This document shows, piece after piece, positions 36,685 to 44,938 of a stretch of 64,000 nt of DNA. A program made the translations under genes and the position numbers. A model generated the notes under the pieces. It was not told where the DNA came from and ran no database searches. It saw nothing but the letters and a program-made list of their open reading frames with translations. The stretch covers positions 1 through 64,000 of the forward strand of contig NZ_NCXO01000014.1 in NCBI RefSeq assembly GCF_002104795.1. Reading direction: 5' to 3'. The first letter of the stretch is position 1. The number at the start of each line of letters is the position of its first letter. The stretch comes from Mycolicibacillus koreensis. Lineage in GTDB: Bacteria > Actinomycetota > Actinomycetes > Mycobacteriales > Mycobacteriaceae.

Positions 36685-38046
36685 GTGGCTTCTGCAAACG
36701 CATCTGACGCATCTGATTCCGCCAACACCGCACGTCGGCGCGTCGCCGTCCTCGGCGGCAACCGCATCCCATTCGCCCGGTCCGACGGCGCCTACGCCGA
36801 GGCCTCCAACCAGGACATGTTCACCGCCGTGCTCAACGGCCTGGCCGACCGGTTCAACCTGGCCGGTGAGCGGCTCGACGCGGTCGTCGGCGGGGCGGTG
36901 CTCAAACACAGCCGCGACTTCAACCTGATGCGCGAGTCGGTGCTGGGCTCGACCCTGTCGTCCTACACCCCCGCCTTCGACATCCAGCAGGCCTGCGGCA
37001 CCGGGTTGCAGGCCGCGATCTGCGCCGCCGACGGCATCGCGGCCGGGCGCTACGAGGTGGCCGCCGCCGGCGGGGTGGACACCACCTCGGATGCGCCGCT
37101 GGAGGTCGGCAACGAGCTGCGCCGCACGCTGCTGGCGCTGCGCCGGGCCAAGACCAACCTGGCGCGGCTCAAGCTGGTGGCCAAGCTGCCCGCCACCCTC
37201 GGGGTGGAGATCCCGGCCAACCAGGAGGTGCGCACCGGGCTGTCGATGGGGGAGCACCAGGCGATCACCACCAAGCAGATGGGGATCACCCGCGTCGACC
37301 AGGACGAACTGGCTGCCGCCAGCCACCGCAACATGGCGGCCGCCTACGACCGCGGTTTCTTCGACGACCTGGTCAGCCCGTTTTTGGGCCTGTACCGCGA
37401 CAACAACCTGCGCGCCGACTCCAGCGCGGAGAAGCTGGCGAAGCTGCGCCCGGTGTTCGGGGTGAAATCCGGTGACGCCACCATGACCGCCGGCAACTCC
37501 ACCCCGCTCACCGACGGCGCGTCGGTGGCGCTGCTGGCCAGCGAGGACTGGGCCAAGGCCCACAAGCTGACCCCGCTGGCCTACTTCGTCGACGCCGAGA
37601 CCGCCGCGGTGGACTACGTCAACGGCGTCGACGGGCTGCTGATGGCCCCCACCTACGCGGTGCCGCGGCTGTTGGCGCGCAACGGTCTGGCGTTGCAGGA
37701 CTTCGACTTCTACGAGATCCACGAGGCGTTCGCCTCGACGGTGCTCTGCCACCTGCAGGCCTGGGAATCCGAGCAGTACTGCACCGAGCGGCTCGGTCTG
37801 GATGCGGCGTTGGGTGCCATCGACCGGTCCAAACTCAACGTCAACGGCTCGTCGCTGGCCGCCGGGCACCCGTTCGCGGCCACCGGCGGGCGCATCCTCG
37901 CCCAGACGGCCAAACAGCTCGCCGAGGCCAAGGCGGCCAGGAAGGGCTCGGCCAAAAAGGGTGCGGCCAAGAACACCCCGATCCGCGCGCTGATCTCGAT
38001 CTGTGCGGCCGGCGGCCAGGGCGTCGCCGCGATCTTGGAGGCCTGA
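36685..38046 (+). CDS. fadA2: Acetyl-CoA acetyltransferase / 3-ketoacyl-CoA thiolase FadA2
   Basis: A 453-residue thiolase. The nucleophilic Cys is in IQQACGTGLQAA (near 99), the catalytic His residues in YEIHEAFAST and AGHPFAATGGR, and the second Cys in SICAAGGQGVAA. A Lys/Ala-rich insertion (AKAARKGSAKKGAAKN) just before the last motif is unusual and predicts an exposed basic loop. The GTG at 36685 has a CGGAGA ribosome site. It is divergent from fabG4. With fadE5 it would carry out the first and last steps of beta-oxidation. Confidence 0.93.
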   Translation: MASANASDASDSANTARRRVAVLGGNRIPFARSDGAYAEASNQDMFTAVLNGLADRFNLAGERLDAVVGGAVLKHSRDFNLMRESVLGSTLSSYTPAFDIQQACGTGLQAAICAADGIAAGRYEVAAAGGVDTTSDAPLEVGNELRRTLLALRRAKTNLARLKLVAKLPATLGVEIPANQEVRTGLSMGEHQAITTKQMGITRVDQDELAAASHRNMAAAYDRGFFDDLVSPFLGLYRDNNLRADSSAEKLAKLRPVFGVKSGDATMTAGNSTPLTDGASVALLASEDWAKAHKLTPLAYFVDAETAAVDYVNGVDGLLMAPTYAVPRLLARNGLALQDFDFYEIHEAFASTVLCHLQAWESEQYCTERLGLDAALGAIDRSKLNVNGSSLAAGHPFAATGGRILAQTAKQLAEAKAARKGSAKKGAAKNTPIRALISICAAGGQGVAAILEA

Positions 38047-38168
38047 GCGGCGCGGACACGGTTTCTGTAACGAGTCCGGGGGGTACACCGATACACCGGA
38101 TGCTCCGTGTTGTTCACCAAACCCCGACCCGGTGGCAGCACGGAGCGTCAATTCTGTGTCGCGCAGAG

Positions 38169-38207
38169 TGGACCGCCACCGGACGGAGGGGATTCGGTGG
38201 CGGTCCA
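38169..38207 (+). terminator. fadA2: Hairpin terminator after fadA2
   Basis: Thirteen-base perfect arms (TGGACCGCCACCG / CGGTGGCGGTCCA) around a 13-nt loop; three further pairs (GAG/CTC) form across a one-base bulge. GGGGCTTTTTCC follows about 12 nt later. Confidence 0.6.
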
Positions 38208-38404
38208 TCTCATTTCCGGGGCTTTTTCCGGGGCTGGTCGGCACGGGTAGACCGGCGCGGGTGGACGGGCGTAACCTCAACAGCACGACGGGTTCGGGAG
38301 TGGTAGTTCCGAAGGGTCGGCATCACCGGGGTTTAAGCCGGCCGCGCGTGATCAAAGAGACGCCCCCACCCTCCCGAACCCGCCCTCATCGCCCGACCGC
38401 CTCC

Positions 38405-38410
38405 TAAGGT
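38405..38410 (+). promoter_or_regulatory. -10 box of leaderless LLM oxidoreductase gene
   Basis: TAAGGT lies 7 nt before ATG 38418; there is no ribosome site. Confidence 0.5.
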
Positions 38411-38417
38411 GGCGGTC

Positions 38418-39338
38418 ATGCAGATCAGTGTTTTCGCCGGGGTCAGTGCCGGTGAGTCGGCGATCGACGCCACCGTCGAACACCTCGCCCAGTTGCAGGC
38501 GGACGGATTCCGGCGGGTGTGGCTGCCGCAACTGCCCCACGAACCCGATGTGCTCACGGTCCTGGCGGTGGTGCTGCGGGAGGTCGACGGGCTGCAGGTG
38601 GGTACCGGGGTCATCCCGATCCAAAACCAGCACCCGATGCTGCTGGCGCAGCGGGCGTTGACGCTGAGCCTGATCGGGCAGGGCCGGTTCCGCCTCGGCC
38701 TGGGCATGACCCATCAGGCGGTCACCGAGGGCATGTGGGGCATCCCGTGGGACCGTCCGGTGCGCCGGCTGCGCGAATACCTCGACGGCCTGCAGCCGCT
38801 GCTGGCCGGCCAGCACGTCGAGGCGGTCGGGCAGACCGTCACCACCCGCGGCGCGGTGCAGGTGCCCGGCGCCGCGGCCCCGGAACTGTTCGTCGCCGCA
38901 CTCGGTCCGCAGCTGCTGCGGCTGGCCGGCGCCCGCACCGACGGCACCATCACCTGGATGACCGGTCCGACAACCCTCGCCGACCACATCGGCCCGACCC
39001 TGCGGGCCGCCGCCGCCGACGTCGGCCGCCCGGCCGGGGCGGTGCGGGTGGTGGCCTGCCTGCCGGTGAGCGTCAGCGACGATGTCGATGCGGCCCGCGC
39101 CCGCGCCGCCGAGCAGTTCGCCGTCTACGGGCATCTGCCGTCTTACCGGGCGATGCTGGAGCGGGAGGGATACACCGGCCCCGCCGATGTGGCGATCATC
39201 GGTGACGAGGCAAGCGTTGCCGACCGGATCCTCGACCTCGCCGCGGGCGGGGTCGATGAATTCGTCGGGGTGGTCTTCGACGGTGATCCCGAGGGTCGCG
39301 CCCGGACCCGGGCGTTGCTGCGCCGGCTCGACGGCTGA
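38418..39338 (+). CDS. LLM-class (F420/FMN-dependent) oxidoreductase
   Basis: A 306-residue luciferase-like (LLM) TIM-barrel protein. Features include FRRVWLPQLPHEPDVLTVLA near residue 35, the barrel strand LQVGTGVIPIQNQHPMLLAQ, RFRLGLGMTHQ near 92 and VFVAALGPQLLRLAGARTDG-like substrate/cofactor region near 160. Mycobacterial members of this group generally use F420; the substrate is unknown. The leaderless ATG at 38418 is preferred over the GTG at 38409. It stands alone, convergent with the PfpI-like gene. Confidence 0.85.
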   Translation: MQISVFAGVSAGESAIDATVEHLAQLQADGFRRVWLPQLPHEPDVLTVLAVVLREVDGLQVGTGVIPIQNQHPMLLAQRALTLSLIGQGRFRLGLGMTHQAVTEGMWGIPWDRPVRRLREYLDGLQPLLAGQHVEAVGQTVTTRGAVQVPGAAAPELFVAALGPQLLRLAGARTDGTITWMTGPTTLADHIGPTLRAAAADVGRPAGAVRVVACLPVSVSDDVDAARARAAEQFAVYGHLPSYRAMLEREGYTGPADVAIIGDEASVADRILDLAAGGVDEFVGVVFDGDPEGRARTRALLRRLDG

Positions 39339-39350
39339 GCCGCGGGGCGT

Positions 39351-40076
39351 TCACACCGGGCTGCCCCGGCCCCGCGTCCGGGCCACCTGCACCGCCCGAT
39401 CCCACAGCAGGCGTGCGGCGGCCGTCAGCGGCGCGGGTTTGAGCACGTCTTTCGCCAGCAACGCACCCGCGGCCGCCCGGGTCGTCGCCGAGGCCTTGCT
39501 GATGTGCCCGGAGTCGAACGGCGGCTGCGGGTCGTACTCGATCACCAGCTGGATCGCTTCGGCCCGGCCCGGCGAGGCGAGCCGTCCGGCCAGCCACAAC
39601 CCCAGGTCGATGCCGGCGGACACCCCGGCGGCGGTGGCCAGGGCGCCGTCGTGCACGATGCGTTCGTCGCCGACCGCGCTGACCCCCCACGCGGTGAGGG
39701 CCGCCAGCGCCGACCAGTGCGACGTGGCCCGTTTCCCGGTCAGCAGACCGGCCGCCGCCAGGACCACCGAACCGGTGCACACCGAGGTGGTCCAACGGGC
39801 GCCCGGCTGGACCCGACGCAGCCAGTCCAGCAGCGCGGCATCGCGGGCGGCGGCCATCGACCCGGGGCCGCCCGGCACCAGCACCACATCCGGGCTGCCG
39901 GTCTCGGCCAGCGTGTGGGTGGCCCCGATCATCAGCACACCGGAGTCCGCGGTGACCGGGCCGGTCTCGTGCGCCACGAACCGCACCTCGGCGCCGGGCA
40001 CCATGCGCAGCACCTCGTAGGGGCCGATGGCGTCCAGGGCGGTGAACGACGGGTAGAGCACGATCGCGATCTGCAT
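39351..40076 (-). CDS. DJ-1/PfpI family protein (isonitrile hydratase-like)
   Basis: A 241-residue protein of the DJ-1/PfpI superfamily. It starts MQIAIVLYPSFTALDAIGPYEV, has the glutamine-amidotransferase-like elbow TTSVCTGSVVLAAAGLLTGK with the reactive Cys near residue 100 and SAGIDLGLWLAGR near 160. Close relatives hydrate isonitriles or act on glyoxals. ATG 40076 follows a GGAAGGA ribosome site; the longer upstream frame would overlap the regulator. It lies 16 nt after the GlxA-type regulator, with which it shares the PfpI fold. Confidence 0.87.
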   Translation of the reverse strand: MQIAIVLYPSFTALDAIGPYEVLRMVPGAEVRFVAHETGPVTADSGVLMIGATHTLAETGSPDVVLVPGGPGSMAAARDAALLDWLRRVQPGARWTTSVCTGSVVLAAAGLLTGKRATSHWSALAALTAWGVSAVGDERIVHDGALATAAGVSAGIDLGLWLAGRLASPGRAEAIQLVIEYDPQPPFDSGHISKASATTRAAAGALLAKDVLKPAPLTAAARLLWDRAVQVARTRGRGSPV

Positions 40077-40092
40077 GGCGGGTCCTTCCGGG

Positions 40093-41058
40093 TCAGGCGA
40101 ACGTCTTGCGGTAGTGGTCGGGGGAGACCCCGAGCCGGCGGATGAAGGTGCGCCGCAGCGTCTCCGCGGTGCCGAAGCCGCACCGTGCGGCGATCGCTGT
40201 GACGGTGTCATCGGTCTGCTCCAGTTGCCGGCGGGCGGCTTCCACGCGGATCCGCTCGACGTAGGCCCCCGGGGGCATGCCGACCTCGGCGGTGAACCTC
40301 CGGGTGAAATGCCGCGGGCTCATCGCCGCGCGGGATGCCAGGTCGGGGATCCGGTGCGCGCCACCGGGCTGCGCCTCGATCGACTCCTGCACCGCGCGCA
40401 GCGGGGCGACCCGCGCTCGGGGCACCCAGACCGGGGCTGCGAACTGGGTCTGGCCGCCGGGGCGGCGCAAGTAGAGAACCAGCCAGCGGGCGACCGTCTG
40501 TGCGACCTCGGTGCCGTGGTCGTCCTCGACCAGCGCGAGGGCCAGGTCGATGCCGGCGGTCACCCCGGCCGCGGTCCACACCGACCGGGTGCTGCGCACG
40601 AAGATCGGCTCGGCATCGACGGTGACCGAGGGGAATTCGCGGGCGAGCTGGTCGGCGAACGCCCAGTGGGTGGTGGCGCGGCAGCCGTCCAGCAGGCCGG
40701 CCTGCGCGGCGAGGAATGCGCCGGTGCAGACGCTGACCACGCGGCGCGCGCGGGGCGCGGCATCGCGGAGCCAGGCGATGAGTTGCCGGTCGCGGCGGGC
40801 CGCGCTCACCCCGCCGCCGCCGGGCACCACCAGGGTGTCCACCGGGGTGCTGTGGTCCGGTAGCGGGATTGCCGCCAACTCCAGGCCGCTGGTCGCGGCG
40901 ACCGGCCGGCCCTCGACGCTGGTCACCGCGACCCGGTAGCCGCCCGCGTCGCCGGCGGCCAGCGAGGCCGAGGCGAACACCTCCGCCGGGCCGACAACAT
41001 CGAGCGCCTGAACACCCGGATAACCGAGGATCGCGATGGTGCGGACCGCATCTGCCAC
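40093..41058 (-). CDS. GlxA-type AraC regulator with DJ-1/PfpI sensor domain
   Basis: A 321-residue protein. Residues 1-~200 form a DJ-1/PfpI-like domain (AILGYPGVQALDVVGPAEVF; VVSVCTGAFLAAQAGLLDG with the elbow Cys). The C-terminal AraC domain has two HTHs (DLASRAAMSPRHFTRRFTAE and IAARCGFGTAETLRRTFIRR). Such regulators activate nearby catabolic genes. The adjacent PfpI gene 16 nt downstream is the natural target. The GTG at 41058 is the longest likely start; it has no clear ribosome site. Confidence 0.88.
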   Translation of the reverse strand: MADAVRTIAILGYPGVQALDVVGPAEVFASASLAAGDAGGYRVAVTSVEGRPVAATSGLELAAIPLPDHSTPVDTLVVPGGGGVSAARRDRQLIAWLRDAAPRARRVVSVCTGAFLAAQAGLLDGCRATTHWAFADQLAREFPSVTVDAEPIFVRSTRSVWTAAGVTAGIDLALALVEDDHGTEVAQTVARWLVLYLRRPGGQTQFAAPVWVPRARVAPLRAVQESIEAQPGGAHRIPDLASRAAMSPRHFTRRFTAEVGMPPGAYVERIRVEAARRQLEQTDDTVTAIAARCGFGTAETLRRTFIRRLGVSPDHYRKTFA

Positions 41059-41160
41059 ATCTGTCAGTTTTGCCGACCGCCGGTATGGCGTCTACGCCCC
41101 AGATCCCACCTTTTAGGACAGATTCGGGGGGTGCGGCGGGCGGCCCGGCGGGACACGTGA

Positions 41161-41232
41161 CTGAGATCGACTCCCCAGCGGACATACACCCGCGCAGGGA
41201 AGCCTGTCTGTCCGCTGGGGAGTCGATCTCAG
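41161..41232. repeat. 24-bp perfect inverted repeat with 24-nt loop
   Basis: The arms at 41161-41184 and 41209-41232 are exact reverse complements over 24 bases, beginning CTGAGATCGACTCCCC and ending GGGGAGTCGATCTCAG. The element is unrelated to any gene start. It differs from the nearby terminator in arm length, loop size and distance from coding sequence. Confidence 0.9.
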
Positions 41233-41313
41233 CAGTGACGGCGTTCCGGGGGCGTGGTCCAGGGGTCGTCAGGGGGCGTATCGCCCGACCGGCCGCCGTG
41301 GTGAGGCCGGAAA

Positions 41314-41353
41314 CGTGAGGTGGCCCCGGGGTTTCCCCCGGGGCCACCTCACG
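41314..41353 (-). terminator. fadE5: Strong hairpin after fadE5
   Basis: Eighteen-base perfect arms (CGTGAGGTGGCCCCGGGG and its complement) around a TTTC loop, 15 bp beyond the fadE5 stop. No U-run is present. Confidence 0.75.
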
Positions 41354-41368
41354 GTCTGCGGCAGCCGA

Positions 41369-43204
41369 TCAGAAGGCCGCCTCGTCGAGTTCCATGATGT
41401 CGTTGTCGAGGGTCTCGATGACCGTACGGGTGGACGACAGCAACGGCAGGAAGTTCTTGGCGAAGAACGACGCCACGCCGACCTTGCCCTCGTAGAACGC
41501 CTTGTCGTCGCCGCTGGCCCCGGCATCGAGCGCCTCCAGCGCCACCGCGGCCTGCTTGAGCAGCAGCCAGCCGATGACCAGGTCACCGACGGCCATCAGG
41601 AACCGCACCGATCCCAGACCCACCTTGTAGACGGAGGACACTTCCTCCTGGGCGGCCATCAGGTACCCGGTGAGCGCAGCGGCCATGCCCTGCACGTCCT
41701 CCAGGGCGGTGCCGAGCAGTTCCCGCTCGGTCTTGAGCCGCCCGTTGCCCGACTCGCTCTTGACGAACGACTCGATCTGGCCGGCCACGTGGCCCAGCGC
41801 CACACCCTTGTCCCGGATGATCTTCCGGAAGAAGAAGTCCTGGGCCTGGATCGCGGTGGTGCCCTCATACAGCGAGTCGATCTTGGCGTCGCGGATGTAC
41901 TGCTCGATCGGGTAGTCCTGCAGGAAGCCGGACCCGCCGAGGGTCTGCAGGCTCTCGGTGAGCTTGGCGTAGGCCTGCTCGGAGCCCACGCCCTTGACGA
42001 TCGGCAGCATCAGGTCGTTGACCTTGACCGCGAGGTCGGCGTCGACATCGTGCACGGTCTTGGCCACGGCCGCGTCCTGGTAGGTCGCGGTGAACACGTA
42101 GAGCGCACGCAACCCCTCGGCGTAGGCCTTCTGGGTCATCAGCGACCGCCGGACGTCCGGGTGGTGGGTGATGGTGACCCGCGGGGCGGTCTTGTCGGTC
42201 ATCTGGGTCAGGTCCGCGCCCTGCACCCGCTCCTTGGCGTAGTCCAACGCGTTGAGGTAACCGGTGGACAGCGTCGCGATGGCCTTGGTGCCGACCATCA
42301 TGCGGGCCTGCTCGATGACGTCGAACATCTGCGCAATGCCGCTGTGGACCTCGCCGACCAGCCAGCCCTTGGCGGGTACCCCGTGCTGACCGAAGGTCAA
42401 CTCGCAGGTCGTGGAGACCTTCAGGCCCATCTTGTGCTCGATGTTGGTGACGAACACCCCGTTGCGCTCACCGAGCTCGCCGGTTTCGAAGTCGAACAGG
42501 ATCTTCGGCACGAAGAACAGCGACAGCCCCTTGGTGCCCGGACCGGCGCCCTCGGGGCGGGCCAGCACCAGGTGGAAGATGTTCTCGAACAGGTCATCGG
42601 AGTCCGCCGAGGTGATGAACCGCTTCACCCCGTCGATGTGCCAGGAGCCGTCGTCCTGCTGGACCGCCTTGGTGCGCCCGGCGCCGACATCGGAACCGGC
42701 GTCGGGCTCGGTGAGCACCATGGTCGAGCCCCAGCCGCGCTCGGCGGCGGTGATCGCCCACTGCTTCTGCTCCTCGGTGCCCAGGTGGTAGAGGATGTTG
42801 GCGAACCCGGCCCCACCGGCGTACATCCACACCGCGGGGTTGGCGCCCAGGATGTGCTCGTGCAGCGACCACATCAGCGACTTGGGCATCGGCAGCCCGC
42901 CGAGCGCCTCGTCGAGCCCCGCCTTGTCCCAGCCGGCCTCGATGGTGGCGCGCACCGAGTTCTTGAACGCCTCGGGCAGGGTCACGCTGTGGGTCTCGGG
43001 GTCGAAGACCGGCGGGTTGCGGTCACCCTCGACGAACGAGTCGGCGATCGGCCCCTCGGCCAGCCGGCTCATCTCGGTGAGCATCTCCTTGGCGGTGTCG
43101 ACGTCGAGGTCGCTGTACTCCCCCTCGCCGAGCGCCCGGTCCACACCGAAGACCTCGAACAGGTTGAACACCTGGTCACGAACATTGCTCTTATAGTGGC
43201 TCAC
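41369..43204 (-). CDS. fadE5: Acyl-CoA dehydrogenase FadE5
   Basis: A 611-residue protein, the same length as M. tuberculosis FadE5 (Rv0244c) and at the same position. It oxidises acyl-CoA in the first step of beta-oxidation, with FAD bound near [17 protein letters not shown] (about 160-176) and the catalytic Glu in [19 protein letters not shown]. The GTG at 43204 is chosen over the upstream start because GAGGAGA precedes it at proper spacing and the protein then starts [11 protein letters not shown] like the paralogue at 2945. A TTAC-N6-GTAA operator (43256-43269) lies about 50 bp upstream; a hairpin terminates it. Confidence 0.95.
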   Translation of the reverse strand: MSHYKSNVRDQVFNLFEVFGVDRALGEGEYSDLDVDTAKEMLTEMSRLAEGPIADSFVEGDRNPPVFDPETHSVTLPEAFKNSVRATIEAGWDKAGLDEALGGLPMPKSLMWSLHEHILGANPAVWMYAGGAGFANILYHLGTEEQKQWAITAAERGWGSTMVLTEPDAGSDVGAGRTKAVQQDDGSWHIDGVKRFITSADSDDLFENIFHLVLARPEGAGPGTKGLSLFFVPKILFDFETGELGERNGVFVTNIEHKMGLKVSTTCELTFGQHGVPAKGWLVGEVHSGIAQMFDVIEQARMMVGTKAIATLSTGYLNALDYAKERVQGADLTQMTDKTAPRVTITHHPDVRRSLMTQKAYAEGLRALYVFTATYQDAAVAKTVHDVDADLAVKVNDLMLPIVKGVGSEQAYAKLTESLQTLGGSGFLQDYPIEQYIRDAKIDSLYEGTTAIQAQDFFFRKIIRDKGVALGHVAGQIESFVKSESGNGRLKTERELLGTALEDVQGMAAALTGYLMAAQEEVSSVYKVGLGSVRFLMAVGDLVIGWLLLKQAAVALEALDAGASGDDKAFYEGKVGVASFFAKNFLPLLSSTRTVIETLDNDIMELDEAAF

Positions 43205-43254
43205 GAATCTCCTCCTCGATGAGAACGCCACTGTGGTTGGGTACTTCGGATTAA

Positions 43255-43270
43255 GTTACCCACCAGTAAC
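43255..43270. promoter_or_regulatory. fadE5: Palindrome GTTAC-N6-GTAAC upstream of fadE5
   Basis: Shares the TTAC-N6-GTAA frame of the fabG4/fadA2 palindrome; arms are perfect over 5 bp. Located 51-66 bp before the fadE5 start codon. Confidence 0.55.
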
Positions 43271-43326
43271 AGCGCCTAAGGTAACCCCTCGATAACCGCT
43301 GTGCAAGCCGATGGACGCAAATGTGA

Positions 43327-43338
43327 GCAAAATTTTGC
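43327..43338. promoter_or_regulatory. 12-bp palindrome GCAAAATTTTGC
   Basis: A perfect A/T-core palindrome that stands out in GC-rich DNA, between fadE5 and the flavin reductase. The flanks (TGA.../...CCCA) extend the dyad with one mismatch. Confidence 0.5.
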
Positions 43339-43349
43339 CCACTAATTAA

Positions 43350-43361
43350 CCAACCGGTTGG
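43350..43361. promoter_or_regulatory. 12-bp palindrome CCAACCGGTTGG
   Basis: A perfect palindrome 11 bp after the previous one. The AACCGGTT core is typical of TetR-family operators in actinobacteria. It is closer to the flavin reductase side of the spacer. Confidence 0.5.
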
Positions 43362-43410
43362 CTGCGCCGGGGATAGTCGGTGTGACCTGCGTCGATGGTC
43401 GCTGTGGCGT

Positions 43411-43476
43411 GGACTGCCCGGGGACTGCCCGGGGACGACTCGTGGACTGCTCGTGGATGACTCGTGGACGGCTCGC
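43411..43476. repeat. Tandem repeat, six units of 11 bp
   Basis: The consensus unit is GGACTGCTCGT; units 1 and 2 are identical (GGACTGCCCGG) and units 3-6 differ at one to four positions. It lies 111 bp before the flavin reductase start and is not in a credible frame. Confidence 0.85.
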
Positions 43477-43529
43477 TCGTTGCGAACCGGGGGGCCGGCC
43501 GGGCCCGGCGCCGGGGGGCGGCCGGGTAG

Positions 43530-44078
<549 letters not shown>

Positions 44079-44117
44079 CCGGCTCAACCCACCGGTGGCC
44101 GGCCCCGCAGCGCCGCG

Positions 44118-44864
44118 CTAGCGGCGGAACAGTTTGTTGCCCAGCCAGACGATCGGGTCGTAGCGGTGCCCGGCGACGCGTTCCTTCATCGGGATGATCG
44201 CGTTGTCGGTGATCTTGATGCCCTCCGGGCAGACCTCGGTGCAGCATTTGGTGATGTTGCACAGTCCCAGTCCGGCCTGGTCCTGGGCCAGGTCGCGGCG
44301 GTCACCCTCATCGAGGGGATGCATCTCCAACTCGGCGATCCGGATGAAAAACCGCGGCCCGGCGTAGTTCTTCTTGTTGCCCTCGTGGTCGCGGATGACG
44401 TGGCAGACGTCCTGGCACAAGAAACACTCGATGCATTTGCGGAACTCCTGGGAGCGTTCCACATCGCGCTGGTCCATTCGGTACTCGCCGGGCTTGAGGT
44501 CCTTCGGCGGGGTGAACGACGGGATCTCGCGGGCCTTCTCGTAGTTGTAGGAGACGTCGGTGACCAGATCGCGGATGACCGGGAAGGTGCGCATCGGGGT
44601 GACGGTCACGGTCTCATCCGGGTCGAAGCTGGACATGCGGGTCATGCAGGTCAGCTTCGGCCGGCCGTTGATCTCCGCCGAGCACGACCCGCATTTGCCG
44701 GCCTTGCAGTTCCACCGCACCGCCAGGTCGGGAGCCTGGGTGGCCTGCAGTCGGTGGATGACGTCGAGCACCACCTCGCCCTCGTTGGCCTCAACGGTGA
44801 AATCCTGGAGTTCGCCGCCGTTCTCGTCGCCGCGCCACACCCGCATGTGTGCTTCATAGGTCAT
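44118..44864 (-). CDS. sdhB: Succinate dehydrogenase 1 iron-sulfur subunit
   Basis: A 248-residue SdhB/FrdB protein. The [2Fe-2S] site is in RWNCKAGKCGSCSAEI plus a later Cys (TCMTRM). The [4Fe-4S] and [3Fe-4S] ligands are in RKCIECFLCQDVCHVI and NITKCCTEVCPEGI. It relays electrons from the flavin of SdhA to the membrane subunit. ATG 44864 gives the usual 248 residues (Rv0247c). It is the last gene of the sdhC-sdhA-sdhB operon, separated from sdhA by 70 nt containing short degenerate repeats. Confidence 0.95.
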   Translation of the reverse strand: MTYEAHMRVWRGDENGGELQDFTVEANEGEVVLDVIHRLQATQAPDLAVRWNCKAGKCGSCSAEINGRPKLTCMTRMSSFDPDETVTVTPMRTFPVIRDLVTDVSYNYEKAREIPSFTPPKDLKPGEYRMDQRDVERSQEFRKCIECFLCQDVCHVIRDHEGNKKNYAGPRFFIRIAELEMHPLDEGDRRDLAQDQAGLGLCNITKCCTEVCPEGIKITDNAIIPMKERVAGHRYDPIVWLGNKLFRR

Positions 44865-44896
44865 GGGCACTGCCCCTTCCCGCCTCGTGGTCGCCT

Positions 44897-44938
44897 GTGC
44901 TGCATCGCCCGTCGTGCATCGCCTGGTGTGGCATCTAT
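44897..44938. repeat. Three degenerate 14-bp direct repeats between sdhA and sdhB
   Basis: Units GTGCTGCATCGCCC, GTCGTGCATCGCCT and GGTGTGGCATCTAT share a GCATC core. The last one overlaps the end of sdhA. Confidence 0.4.

Larger units (their letters stand above)
38047..38417. other. 371-nt spacer between fadA2 and the LLM oxidoreductase
   Basis: No gene seen. The spacer holds a strong hairpin (38169-38207) followed by a short T-run, then unassigned GC-rich sequence, and at its right end the leaderless -10 box of the next gene (38405-38410). Confidence 0.5.
41059..41368. other. 310-nt spacer holding two large dyads
   Basis: No gene seen. Contains the promoter side of the GlxA gene, a 24-bp perfect inverted repeat (41161-41232) and the fadE5 terminator hairpin (41314-41353). 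Confidence 0.6.

Noticed and set aside
41315..43222. 635-residue plus-strand frame
   Set aside because: Antisense shadow of fadE5; it also runs through the terminator hairpin.
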